A stretch of 37,831 bases of DNA from a virus: the IMG/VR virus record IMGVR_UViG_3300044940_000191, positions 1-37,831 of that record. One strand, 5' to 3'. This document shows positions 23,386-30,982 of this stretch, one piece after another (within the stretch, counting starts at the first letter, position 1; every line of letters begins with the position of its first letter). The translations under genes were made by a program, and so were the position numbers. The notes under the pieces are model-generated. The model made no database searches and had not been told where the DNA came from. It saw only the letters and a list, made by a program, of their open reading frames with translations.

Positions 23386-23841
23386 CTAAGTAATGTTGGT
23401 GAAGGTCATGGTCAAAATGGATTTGAACTCGCAGTGCTGATCGAGCACGGCGGGATCGTAGATAGGTTCGTTGCTCGACTCGATGTAGCCGAGTCGTGTT
23501 TGTTGGCCGATAAGCTCATCGATCGCAAACATCAATTCGATGAGCTCCTCTAGCTCGGAGTATTCCGAGTCGAGTCGCTTGACCACGAGCATCTGCACCG
23601 TGATCCGTCGGTTCCGCGGCGAGCGACCCGCCAGCGTGGTACGCCTGGCTCGATCGCTCAGAGCAATGCACAGCTCCTCTCGGTCGGCTGGCTCCCACTT
23701 GGGCAATCGCGATAGCTCGATCGGTGCGATGGTGCCGACCGCCATCGGCAGCGATACGCCCGGCGTGTAGTCGCTGTCGATCGGTGCGGCCTCGAGCACG
23801 CTTTTGATTTGTTCACATAGCCAACGGCCAGGATTTTTCAT
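23386..23841 (-). CDS. Tail terminator/completion protein (putative)
   Basis: A 151-aa protein of the alpha-beta layout seen in tail terminators (helix ICEQIKSVLEAA at the start, then strands, helix EELIELMFAIDELI, and a final strand). It directly precedes the tube gene, the usual order. No identifying motif. Confidence 0.6.
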   Translation of the reverse strand: MKNPGRWLCEQIKSVLEAAPIDSDYTPGVSLPMAVGTIAPIELSRLPKWEPADREELCIALSDRARRTTLAGRSPRNRRITVQMLVVKRLDSEYSELEELIELMFAIDELIGQQTRLGYIESSNEPIYDPAVLDQHCEFKSILTMTFTNIT

Positions 23842-23856
23842 AATTGGTTCCGTAGG

Positions 23857-23920
23857 AACCGGACGCTAGCGCGTTCCGGCTGAACATCGTAATAACCGGA
23901 CGCTAGCGCGTTCCGGCTGA
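23857..23920. repeat. Two copies of a 27-bp palindromic intergenic element
   Basis: AACCGGACGCTAGCGCGTTCCGG plus CTGA occurs twice, 10 bp apart, in the gap between 23841 and 23957. Each has inner palindromes (CGCTAGCG; CCGGA/TCCGG). From memory such elements are common between genes of Rhodopirellula-type planctomycetes; this is my main hint for the host. Confidence 0.85.
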
Positions 23921-23956
23921 TCAGCCGCAGGGCCCTAGCCTACGGTTGTTTGTTGG

Positions 23957-24187
23957 TTACTCTCCCTCTGCCGATTTCTTTCGACGGTTGCCAAACAAGG
24001 CTGGTTTCTTTGGCTCGCTCGCCGGTGGATCGCATGGGCGAATGTGCTCCTCGGCGATCAGGATTTCGAATCGTGGATGCGACTCGATTTTCTCTGCTGG
24101 GAGAATCGTGCCTGCGACGTGGACTTGACCCTCAACCTCGAATGCCGATGACATCAGGTAGTGTGTAACGCCGTTTTCTTGCGACAT
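23957..24187 (-). CDS. Small hypothetical protein, head-tail joining region
   Basis: A 76-aa protein ending in a basic Pro/Lys-rich tail (SEPKKPALFGNRRKKSAEGE). The start at 24187 has AGGCTG nine bases upstream; the frame continues back to 24331 inside the previous gene. Family not recognised. Confidence 0.55.
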   Translation of the reverse strand: MSQENGVTHYLMSSAFEVEGQVHVAGTILPAEKIESHPRFEILIAEEHIRPCDPPASEPKKPALFGNRRKKSAEGE

Positions 24188-24197
24188 AGTGTGCAGC

Positions 24198-24548
24198 CTA
24201 TAGTTGTTTGGAATGGATTCGCAGCACCGTGCGGTGCTGCCCTGAGTATCGATAGGGCTTCTCGCTGCCAGGCGAAAGAACCCGAAATTCCGTCGTCCCG
24301 TCGTGGATCTGGTCTCCGTCTTTCGGCTCACCGAAACGAGCCAGGAACTTATCCACGTCGGTGATTAAAAAATCTTGCGTATCGACTCGGTGAATGGCTC
24401 CGTCGATGTCCTGAGAGTCGAACGTCGAGGTGCCGCGTGTCGCATCGATCTTGAGCGTCACCGCTCCTCGCGAATACGTCACGCATTGACTCGTATGTTG
24501 GCCCATTTGCTTGGCGAGCCACTCGGATCCGAATCGCAGCAAGTTCAT
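24198..24548 (-). CDS. Head-closure/neck protein (putative)
   Basis: A 116-aa protein with the pattern LRFGSEWLAKQMGQHTSQCV, TRGTSTFDS, a DFLITDVD strand and the ending RTVLRIHSKQL. This matches small head-closure proteins found between head and tail genes of siphophages as I know them. GAGGAG precedes the ATG. Confidence 0.65.
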   Translation of the reverse strand: MNLLRFGSEWLAKQMGQHTSQCVTYSRGAVTLKIDATRGTSTFDSQDIDGAIHRVDTQDFLITDVDKFLARFGEPKDGDQIHDGTTEFRVLSPGSEKPYRYSGQHRTVLRIHSKQL

Positions 24549-24551
24549 TGC

Positions 24552-24854
24552 CTACTCCTCGCCGAGCAGTTCGTACGCCTCGGCGATCGCGGCAGAGTCC
24601 GCCTTGGCCTCGTACTTTTGTTGCAGGATTCGTTGGATGCGTAGCAGCTTGCGGTCCATCTCGCTGTCTGTTTGCAGCCTGGTGTATGGCACGGTTGGCG
24701 AGATGGGCTGTGGCGGCATCGGGTGCGGTGGGATCGGTGCTGGCTGTAGGGGCTGTGGCATGGGGTTGGCAGGATCTTTGGGCTTGATGATGAGCCATGC
24801 AAAAGCCCCTACGATGAGAACAACGAATCCATACACGATCAAATTGAATACCAT
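24552..24854 (-). CDS. Small single-pass membrane protein, Pro-rich
   Basis: A 100-aa protein with an N-terminal membrane helix (3-24), a proline-rich stretch (25-60) and a charged C-terminal helix. First of three adjacent membrane-linked genes within the head region; function unknown, possibly envelope-related. Confidence 0.65.
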   Translation of the reverse strand: MVFNLIVYGFVVLIVGAFAWLIIKPKDPANPMPQPLQPAPIPPHPMPPQPISPTVPYTRLQTDSEMDRKLLRIQRILQQKYEAKADSAAIAEAYELLGEE

Positions 24855-24862
24855 GGCGCAGC

Positions 24863-25855
24863 CTATCGGGTCTTAATGAGGTACACGACGACAAAGGTCC
24901 CGATCGCGATGATAAGAACCTGCAAGAGAAATTCCGTCGGCGAAAAGATCGCTTGGAGCAATCCTTCGACAGCATCTTTGGGTTTGTTGCGCAAGCGATC
25001 GAGCAAAGGAAATCGCGACTCTGTCACGCAGTTACTATCGGGACATGGCTCGATGTAATCCGGGTCGGTTTGCTGAGCCGTCTGCGCATTGCCATGCGTC
25101 TGCGATTGTGGTGCGTGGGAAGGGTTAGCGTTGGCCATAATCGACCGGTGCAGCTTGGTCGCGTCGCTGATCTCCGTCACCAAGGCCTCAGCGTTTTGCG
25201 GCAGTGTGTACCGATCCGCAACATACACTAGCCCACCATTGGGTGCGGTGACCAGGCAGACCGGAAAGGCGTCAGCCGGAATGAGCGCAGCGTATCGCGC
25301 TTTGTAGAGCGGGTTGTCTGCGTTGTAGATGTTATGATTGCAGGTCGTGGTCCACTTAGTCAGCGTCGCATTATCGCGAAACCACGATTGCACAGCGCGG
25401 CTTTGTGGATCGGTCGCTACGAATAGCTCGATCGAATACCGCTCTTGCGTTTTCACTGGTTGCACGTTGCTAGGCTGCTTGGGCTGCGTATTGGTCGCCG
25501 GGCTCGCTTGGGGCACAGCGCTGGGGGCGCAAGTGCCATCAGGACAGTTGGGCACTCTATTGGGCGATGCGTACGACGTGATGCGTCGGCCCAGGATCTG
25601 CTTTTTCAGTTCGTCGCGTGCGGCATCGTTGACCGGCAGCGTATTAGGCGATCCGTAGCGTTTGGTGTCGAAATTGATGCCGCCGGGCGGTGCGTCTGGC
25701 GTTGCGGTCTGCGGCGTGTCGAGAAGATATTGCTCCACCTTGGGGAGCGTGCGTTGCACGATGCCAAAGATGACGGCTTGCGCGAGCATCGCAGCAAGTA
25801 GGCCAGCACTCAGAGCCAGCGTAACTCGTGTCGGTGTGTTGCAGCAGTCGGTCAT
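24863..25855 (-). CDS. Two-span membrane protein with thioredoxin-like domain
   Basis: A 330-aa protein with membrane helices near residues 12-35 and 303-325. Between them is a segment (about 140-225) beginning YSIELFVATDPQSRAVQSWF and continuing to PVCLVTAPNGGLVYVADRYT, which looks like a thioredoxin-like fold lacking the CXXC pair. Flanks are Pro/Gln-rich. Start at 25855 is favoured by AGGGACAGGA upstream. Role unknown. Confidence 0.6.
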   Translation of the reverse strand: MTDCCNTPTRVTLALSAGLLAAMLAQAVIFGIVQRTLPKVEQYLLDTPQTATPDAPPGGINFDTKRYGSPNTLPVNDAARDELKKQILGRRITSYASPNRVPNCPDGTCAPSAVPQASPATNTQPKQPSNVQPVKTQERYSIELFVATDPQSRAVQSWFRDNATLTKWTTTCNHNIYNADNPLYKARYAALIPADAFPVCLVTAPNGGLVYVADRYTLPQNAEALVTEISDATKLHRSIMANANPSHAPQSQTHGNAQTAQQTDPDYIEPCPDSNCVTESRFPLLDRLRNKPKDAVEGLLQAIFSPTEFLLQVLIIAIGTFVVVYLIKTR

Positions 25856-25866
25856 AATCCTGTCCC

Positions 25867-26730
25867 TCAAAACAGCGTTACAGGCTCGTACGCGCGGAAT
25901 GGTGGCGGGCTGGGTGGATCACCCAGGATGGTCAGACCAAAGCCGCCGTAGCTTGCCCAGAGTCGATGGAATCGATTCTTTTCGGTGTACTCGAATCGCT
26001 CGGGAAAGTTGTTGTCGAGAATCACTGCATGAATCTTTCCATCGATCTCGACCCATCCACAAAACGTACAAGCGTGCGAGGGCTTCCACCAAATGACTGC
26101 CCCGCGCCTGGTCTCGTGCGCGTAGTCGAGCAGAGCCAAGTTGGCTTGCTCGGTGTAAGCGTATCGGACTCCTTCTCGATCGAGTCGCTCGCGTAGTCGT
26201 GATGCGTACTCACCCCCTGAGTATTTGCTTCGCCAGATGCGCGCCAGCTCGAACTCGTTCTGCCAGTGCAACATGTTGAGGGTGCTGGCGTGAGCACAGG
26301 ATCCCTCGCGCCCCGAGGTTCCACCGAGCCAGTTACGGACGCGGATCGATACGGGCGGATTGATCGAGGGAGTCTCGGCCTTTGGTGCGGCCAGTGCTCG
26401 GTACTCGAGTGGTGCATCGCATCCCAAAACCAAACCCACCCCCAGGCAACACAACAGCAAAGCCACCACCCGAAAGGGTCGCGAAGGTGGTTGAGTATCG
26501 TCGTGGTTGTCTTTGTCGGTTTGCATTTTGGTCAGGGCGTAGGTGACTTGTGCAATCGTGATCATCAGGACTGACACCGGCCAGATCCATGCTGCCAGGG
26601 CAACGAGCAGCGTGAGTACAGGCTTGGTCAAATTTTGACGTAGCTCGGATTCTCCAATCCATTTCGTCAGGCCCGCGAGTCGTTTGACTGCGGCGACGAT
26701 GCGAAAAGCGATGTTGATCCAGTACTTCAT
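25867..26730 (-). CDS. Membrane-anchored papain-like/C39-like cysteine peptidase
   Basis: A 287-aa protein. Hydrophobic segments at 37-63 and 88-104, the second ending in a lipobox-like VLGC. The C-terminal domain has the catalytic set of papain-like enzymes: Cys145 in GSCAHAS, His219 in PSHACTF and Asp239/Asn240 in ILDNN. It may process proteins or cut envelope material. It lies between capsid-decoration and membrane genes, so an entry or lysis role is possible but unproved. Confidence 0.7.
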   Translation of the reverse strand: MKYWINIAFRIVAAVKRLAGLTKWIGESELRQNLTKPVLTLLVALAAWIWPVSVLMITIAQVTYALTKMQTDKDNHDDTQPPSRPFRVVALLLCCLGVGLVLGCDAPLEYRALAAPKAETPSINPPVSIRVRNWLGGTSGREGSCAHASTLNMLHWQNEFELARIWRSKYSGGEYASRLRERLDREGVRYAYTEQANLALLDYAHETRRGAVIWWKPSHACTFCGWVEIDGKIHAVILDNNFPERFEYTEKNRFHRLWASYGGFGLTILGDPPSPPPFRAYEPVTLF

Positions 26731-26739
26731 GGTTTGTTG

Positions 26740-27054
26740 TTACTCGGATGGTGCCGAGATCGATAGTTTTTTCTCGACCGACTTGGCGGCCTCCTCTTTG
26801 AGTCGGTTGGCTTCGTCCGCTCCGCAGGCCTTGAGAAACTCTTCGGCCCACTTGACGGTAGCGCGGCCTTCGACCCAGCTCAATGTAAAGCCGTGCCGCG
26901 TGATCGATTGCTTACCACTCTTAGTAAGTTCGGCCTCGAAATCCGCCTCGAGCTGCTTGGCTCGTTGGCCTAACGTCGCGGCTCGTCGCGTTAGTTCTTT
27001 GCGCTCCGCTTCGATTTGCTGCCACTCGAGCAACTTTTCTTTGAGACCAGGCAT
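26740..27054 (-). CDS. Coiled-coil protein
   Basis: A 104-aa highly charged protein with a coiled coil over 1-45 (QQIEAERKELTRRAATLGQR) and a basic middle (HGFTLSWVEGRATVKW). Role unknown. Its start lies inside the preceding gene by 64 nt. Confidence 0.6.
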   Translation of the reverse strand: MPGLKEKLLEWQQIEAERKELTRRAATLGQRAKQLEADFEAELTKSGKQSITRHGFTLSWVEGRATVKWAEEFLKACGADEANRLKEEAAKSVEKKLSISAPSE

Positions 27055-27299
27055 CGGGCGTATCCTAGTTGCGTTAGTATTTTGGCCATGTCGGTTGCCG
27101 CGTCTGCGATCGCGGTCTCATCGAGATCCCAAAAGCAAGCGTGCAGCAACTCGTGTATCAGTACGTCGAGGAATCGCTCGGGTGTGAGTCCATCGCGAAT
27201 CCGAATCGATCGCCTCGTGTGATCGGGCGAGTCACACGAGGCGTCGACTTGTTCGCCATCGACCATCACGGTGGACTGTCGATAGATCGTTATCGTCAT
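26991..27299 (-). CDS. HExxH-type putative metalloprotein
   Basis: A 102-aa protein with HELLH at 49-53, a zinc-metallopeptidase motif, followed by acidic residues (DLDETAIADAATD) that could give the third ligand. It resembles small ImmA/SprT-like proteins found in phages. Basic Ser/Lys-rich tail. Start at 27299 has AGGATC eight bases upstream. Confidence 0.65.
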   Translation of the reverse strand: MTITIYRQSTVMVDGEQVDASCDSPDHTRRSIRIRDGLTPERFLDVLIHELLHACFWDLDETAIADAATDMAKILTQLGYARCLVSKKSCSSGSKSKRSAKN

Positions 27300-27357
27300 G
27301 CCACGGATCCTAGCCGTAGCTATGCGGCTGGGGCGTGGCATGATGGGCTAGGTGGTG

Positions 27358-27723
27358 TTAAATAACCCCAGTGCCGTTGAGCACCACCTCGACCGTCACG
27401 GTGCCGTTACCTGCTGCGGCTCGTGCACGGCCTAGTAAAATGTTTCCGGAATCGGCTGCACCACTGGTCTTGACGGTGACCAATTGCGTCGCGGTCGCGA
27501 TCTGCAATCGATCGCCAGCCGCAATGACGGTCGCAGGTGCTTTATCGCACAGCACGACACCCCGCACGCGACCCTTGCCGCGTCGCCCTGGTTTGATACC
27601 AGCGAGCCCCTCGACAATAGCGGCGCGATTATCGGGGGCAGCGACGATAGTGCCGTTGGCAATCGTGTTGCTGGTATTGTTGAGCAGATCGACGATATCA
27701 TCTTCCGCAAGAAAACTGGCCAT
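27358..27723 (-). CDS. Capsid decoration/cement protein, DUF2190-like
   Basis: A 121-aa protein rich in Ala, Gly and Val, with VIAAGDRLQIATATQLVTVK and ILLGRARAAAGNGTVTVEV, the beta-barrel pattern of DUF2190 capsid-cement proteins. Placed soon after the capsid gene as expected. GGAG precedes the ATG. Confidence 0.75.
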   Translation of the reverse strand: MASFLAEDDIVDLLNNTSNTIANGTIVAAPDNRAAIVEGLAGIKPGRRGKGRVRGVVLCDKAPATVIAAGDRLQIATATQLVTVKTSGAADSGNILLGRARAAAGNGTVTVEVVLNGTGVI

Positions 27724-27763
27724 AATTTATAGACTCCGATGGGAATTAAGGGGTTGTGTTGTG

Positions 27764-28015
27764 TTACCGTTTGCGAGACCGCTTCGGTGCAACCGTTGGC
27801 TCAGGCACCGGCGCATCGTCGTCTCGGGCGACCGTGCTCGCAGGTGCATCGGCATCGCTCGGCTCAGGCTCATCGCTCTTGGCTTTGCTCGGTGCGAGCT
27901 TGGCCCAGCCTGCGTTACAGAGTGATTCGGCGTAACCGTCCTCGACGGCGTGCAGACCTGGCTCGTGGTCGACACCATCGATTTTGACCGGTCGTAGTAA
28001 CTGGATTCGTTTCAT
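27764..28015 (-). CDS. Small protein after capsid gene
   Basis: An 83-aa protein: a compact N-terminal part (MKRIQLLRPVKIDGVDHEPG, ALCNAGWAKL-like helix) and a long Pro/Ala/Asp-rich tail ending in RSRKR. Similar short proteins often follow capsid genes; role unknown. The frame reaches a TTG at 28045, but that lies against a terminator stem, so the ATG at 28015 is preferred. Confidence 0.6.
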   Translation of the reverse strand: MKRIQLLRPVKIDGVDHEPGLHAVEDGYAESLCNAGWAKLAPSKAKSDEPEPSDADAPASTVARDDDAPVPEPTVAPKRSRKR

Positions 28016-28046
28016 TGGTTTGCCGCGTTGGGTTGGGTTTGTCAAA

Positions 28047-28077
28047 GCTCCGTCTGATCAGAGCGATCAGACGGAGC
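28047..28077 (-). terminator. Perfect 13-bp hairpin after capsid gene
   Basis: GCTCCGTCTGATC / GATCAGACGGAGC with a 5-nt loop, 16 bp after the capsid stop. Only a short T-run (TTT) follows on the minus strand, so it may be a partial terminator or an mRNA stabiliser for the capsid transcript. Confidence 0.7.
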
Positions 28078-28092
28078 GAATGGAAAAATCGA

Positions 28093-30465
28093 CTACGCTC
28101 GGCCTCGGACAAAGCCTCGGAAATCGAGGGCTTTGGCTCCGACGTAGTGCCGAACCGTCACATTGAGACCAAATCGACCACCGGTCAATTGCTCGGTCGT
28201 GACGATTGGCACGCGGCCAGCCCCCTCGAGGAATGTGACCTCGATGGTGTGGGCCTCGCTCGACACCAGAATCCAGTTGGTGGGCGATCCTGAAAGTGCC
28301 GTACGAGTGACCGGATCGAGCATGCCGTTTTGGAGGCGTGCTTCGCTCACCGGTTTGATGCGATACCGAGAGAATACGTTCGCGCTACCGGCTCCACCAT
28401 CGACCATGACCATGTTGCTCTCGAGCAGTTGCACAGCCAGATCTTGCAGAGCAGGTGGCACGAGCAAGTGGGTTGCTTGGAGATTGAGCGAGGCCTCCCC
28501 ATCGCGTCGCAATCCCAGCGTTGCGATCGCTTCGCTCAGCGTGGCACGCGCCAAAGCCTTACCCGTGCCGAGGTCGGAGACGTCGGTGGTGTTAAATAGC
28601 GCTCGACCCGTTACGGCGAGGTTCGCATTGGCGAGCAGTACCGCCGCGACGACGTTGGGACGCATGCGACCAGCGGCTAAACCGAAATCGCGAGGCGTCT
28701 GAGCGAGGCGACCAAAGTTGTCGCTCATCAAATCGGCTTCATCGATTGGGTACTGTCGGCTGAAGCGATCGACCTTGACCTTTTCGCTGACCGCTGAGCG
28801 GCGCGCGTAATCGGCTTCGCCTCCAGGCGGGTGTAGAGAAAGATCGCCCGCCGCTTCCATGCGCGTGCGATCATGTTCCTCAAGGTCTGGATTTTCCGCT
28901 TCTTGCGTCCAGCCAAGAGAAAAGTCGGAGATCTCGGCATACGATGCGAGCAGTCGTGCTCCGATCGTCGCGCCGAACAATTGCGACACGGCCCCCGAAC
29001 CAAATGCTGCGTGCAACATATCGATTCGGTTGCTTGGCACCATTGCCCCCGTGCTGGCCAGTGCACAGCGAGCGGCCTCGAGCATCGACAGATCGCGAAA
29101 CTCGTGCGCGTGGTCCATGATGCGTTGTCGGTTGGTATCGTTGATACCGGCCTGGAGCCACTGCGGCATGCGATGCCGTACCGTGGGAGCGTTTAAGCTC
29201 GGCGAGTCGAGTGCCACACCGCATCGCAACAGAAGACCTGCTTGCAAGCTCTCCATCGTACCCCGCTGCGCGCGGCTGGTCGAGTGGATCGCTGGTCCGT
29301 GCGGTCGGTTGTTACGAGCCGCCTCGAGCTCTTGGTGTCGGCGTGCCTCTAGCTCGCAGCGATCGGTGTCCCATCCATGTTGGATGGCATAAGCGGCGAG
29401 CAAAACATTGCGGCCTCCGATGTTGACCTCGGGATTACCGAATCGTGCGCAGAGCTGATTGATTTGATTGGTGCGAGCGGTTTCCTCGGCGAACGTCGCT
29501 CGCAGATCCTCGAGCACAGTGGCCCGCGTCGATTGCGAACGGCTGGTTGCACCGGTGTTAGATCGAGTGTTTGTGTTTTGCGCGTGGAGCGAGTCACCGT
29601 CGGCACGCGATGCGGCAGCGGTGGGGGCTGGCTCGGTTGTTTGTGAGCCATCGCCAGCGTCAGAGCTGTCCCCCGAGCTAGCGGCCATTTGTGCATCGTA
29701 TTGGGCTTTGAGTGCGGCCTTAGCGGCATCGCTAAGAGTCGCGATATCAAGTCCGAGCGAAGAAACCCAGGAGTCGAAATCCATTGCGAAAGTCCCTGTA
29801 GAAAGTTGGGCGGAAAGGGTGAGCTTGGGCACGTCCATATCGCCCGGCTCGGTCAAAATGGCGATGTGTTTCAGTCGCGAGCGACTGACATACAGCAGAG
29901 GTCCGACAAAGGTCTGGCCGTTGGCTTGCAGCTCCTCCCCTTCGCGGATCATGCGATGTTCGATGAGGATCAATCCGATCGACGTTTTCCAAGGGAATGT
30001 TTGCCCTTCCTCAGCAGAGAGAGACGAAACAATTTCGCGTGCATCGTCGTTGTCGAGGCTGAACAGCCCCGACGCGAGAAACTGCGTGTTGTTATGTCCC
30101 ACGGAAAAGCAATGTCCGACCGGTCTTGATGGATCGTGATCGCGATTGATGGGCGTATCGGGTGCAGCCTCGATACCTGTCACATCGACCACGACAGCAC
30201 CTTGATAGCCCGATGCCATCCGCAATTGCGGATACATCACGCCACCGGTGTAGACCACTTGGCTCGTGAATTTCGCCGGCGCAGTAGACTGAGCATCATC
30301 GTTCGCGGCAGCAGCGTGCAGCGTAAGACGAGCACCGCCAGCCAGGCATACCGTAGGGGCGGCAGCCGTAGCGGATAGAGTCGCGTAGAGCGAATCCTCA
30401 GCGATGATGGGAGCGATAAGGCTCCTAGCACGTTGGCGAGATGGGATGAGTCGGCGATTGATCAT
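28093..30465 (-). CDS. Fused prohead protease and major capsid protein
   Basis: A 790-aa protein. The N-terminal part (about 60-215) looks like a prohead serine protease: INRDHDPSRPVGH with His110 and PWKTSIGLIL with Ser162, both in the arrangement of HK97/Mu-type proteases. A low-complexity helical linker (about 235-390, Ala/Ser/Thr-rich) could be the scaffold, and the remainder (about 400-790) looks like a Mu gpT-type capsid (ATHLLVPPALQDLAVQLL, SPTNWILVSS). Protease, scaffold and capsid in one chain would be self-processed. ATG 30465 has no Shine-Dalgarno and follows a repeated promoter-like element. Confidence 0.82.
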   Translation of the reverse strand: MINRRLIPSRQRARSLIAPIIAEDSLYATLSATAAAPTVCLAGGARLTLHAAAANDDAQSTAPAKFTSQVVYTGGVMYPQLRMASGYQGAVVVDVTGIEAAPDTPINRDHDPSRPVGHCFSVGHNNTQFLASGLFSLDNDDAREIVSSLSAEEGQTFPWKTSIGLILIEHRMIREGEELQANGQTFVGPLLYVSRSRLKHIAILTEPGDMDVPKLTLSAQLSTGTFAMDFDSWVSSLGLDIATLSDAAKAALKAQYDAQMAASSGDSSDAGDGSQTTEPAPTAAASRADGDSLHAQNTNTRSNTGATSRSQSTRATVLEDLRATFAEETARTNQINQLCARFGNPEVNIGGRNVLLAAYAIQHGWDTDRCELEARRHQELEAARNNRPHGPAIHSTSRAQRGTMESLQAGLLLRCGVALDSPSLNAPTVRHRMPQWLQAGINDTNRQRIMDHAHEFRDLSMLEAARCALASTGAMVPSNRIDMLHAAFGSGAVSQLFGATIGARLLASYAEISDFSLGWTQEAENPDLEEHDRTRMEAAGDLSLHPPGGEADYARRSAVSEKVKVDRFSRQYPIDEADLMSDNFGRLAQTPRDFGLAAGRMRPNVVAAVLLANANLAVTGRALFNTTDVSDLGTGKALARATLSEAIATLGLRRDGEASLNLQATHLLVPPALQDLAVQLLESNMVMVDGGAGSANVFSRYRIKPVSEARLQNGMLDPVTRTALSGSPTNWILVSSEAHTIEVTFLEGAGRVPIVTTEQLTGGRFGLNVTVRHYVGAKALDFRGFVRGRA

Positions 30466-30517
30466 GCACCGACGTTATCACACGATTTAGAAATCGCAGA
30501 ATTTTAGATACCAATAA
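30466..30517 (-). promoter_or_regulatory. Promoter-like element, copy 1 (before protease-capsid)
   Basis: Shared with 35380-35432. In the transcript direction: TTATTGGTATCTAAAA, then TCTGCGATTTC, a 7-nt variable spacer, then TGTGATAACGTCGGTGC directly before ATG. GATAAC is a -10-like core eight bases before ATG, so transcripts would be leaderless or nearly so; no Shine-Dalgarno is present. Probably a late promoter. Confidence 0.7.
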
Positions 30518-30581
30518 CGGAGCGATCGATTCGGCGGGCGTAGAGTGTCTGGCCTGGTTGTCGGGTGAGTGATACGTTCAT
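30504..30581 (-). CDS. Possible 25-aa leader peptide
   Basis: ATG at 30581 to TAA at 30504, basic peptide (SLTRQPGQTLYARRIDRS). It starts by the stop of the 132-aa gene and ends inside the promoter-like element. There is no good Shine-Dalgarno and expression is doubtful. Confidence 0.25.
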   Translation of the reverse strand: MNVSLTRQPGQTLYARRIDRSVIGI

Positions 30582-30583
30582 CG

Positions 30584-30982
30584 TTATTCCTCGCTACCCC
30601 TCTCTAGCCCAAGCAATTGCAAGGCTTGCCCTACGTCGTCCATTACAAGCCCAACGATCTTATCTGGGTCGGCACTAGGTATGTCGCCTTCACCCATCCA
30701 TAGCTCAATCTTGCTCTGTGCGAATGATGCCAATTCAAAACTCCAATTTTCAGGCGCGAAGTCTCTGGGTTCGAGCATCGACCCCGCAAACTGAAACAAT
30801 GTTGGCGTGCATTGCAAACTTGCAACCGCGTAACGATTGCCCTCGCTGTCTACCCAATCTGCTTGGCCGAATGTCTCAAAGTCGCCAGCAGACTCGCCGA
30901 TTGCTACGGCGAGATGATTCGCCGCCTCGATAAGTGCTTCTGGGACTGCAACTGTTAGCCGGTAAACGTATGGAGTGCTCAT
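30584..30982 (-). CDS. Hypothetical protein downstream of fibre
   Basis: A 132-aa acidic protein, predicted alpha-beta (VYRLTVAVPEALIEAANHLA). The start overlaps the end of the fibre gene (ATGAG), so it is coupled to it and could be a fibre chaperone; no family recognised. Confidence 0.6.
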   Translation of the reverse strand: MSTPYVYRLTVAVPEALIEAANHLAVAIGESAGDFETFGQADWVDSEGNRYAVASLQCTPTLFQFAGSMLEPRDFAPENWSFELASFAQSKIELWMGEGDIPSADPDKIVGLVMDDVGQALQLLGLERGSEE

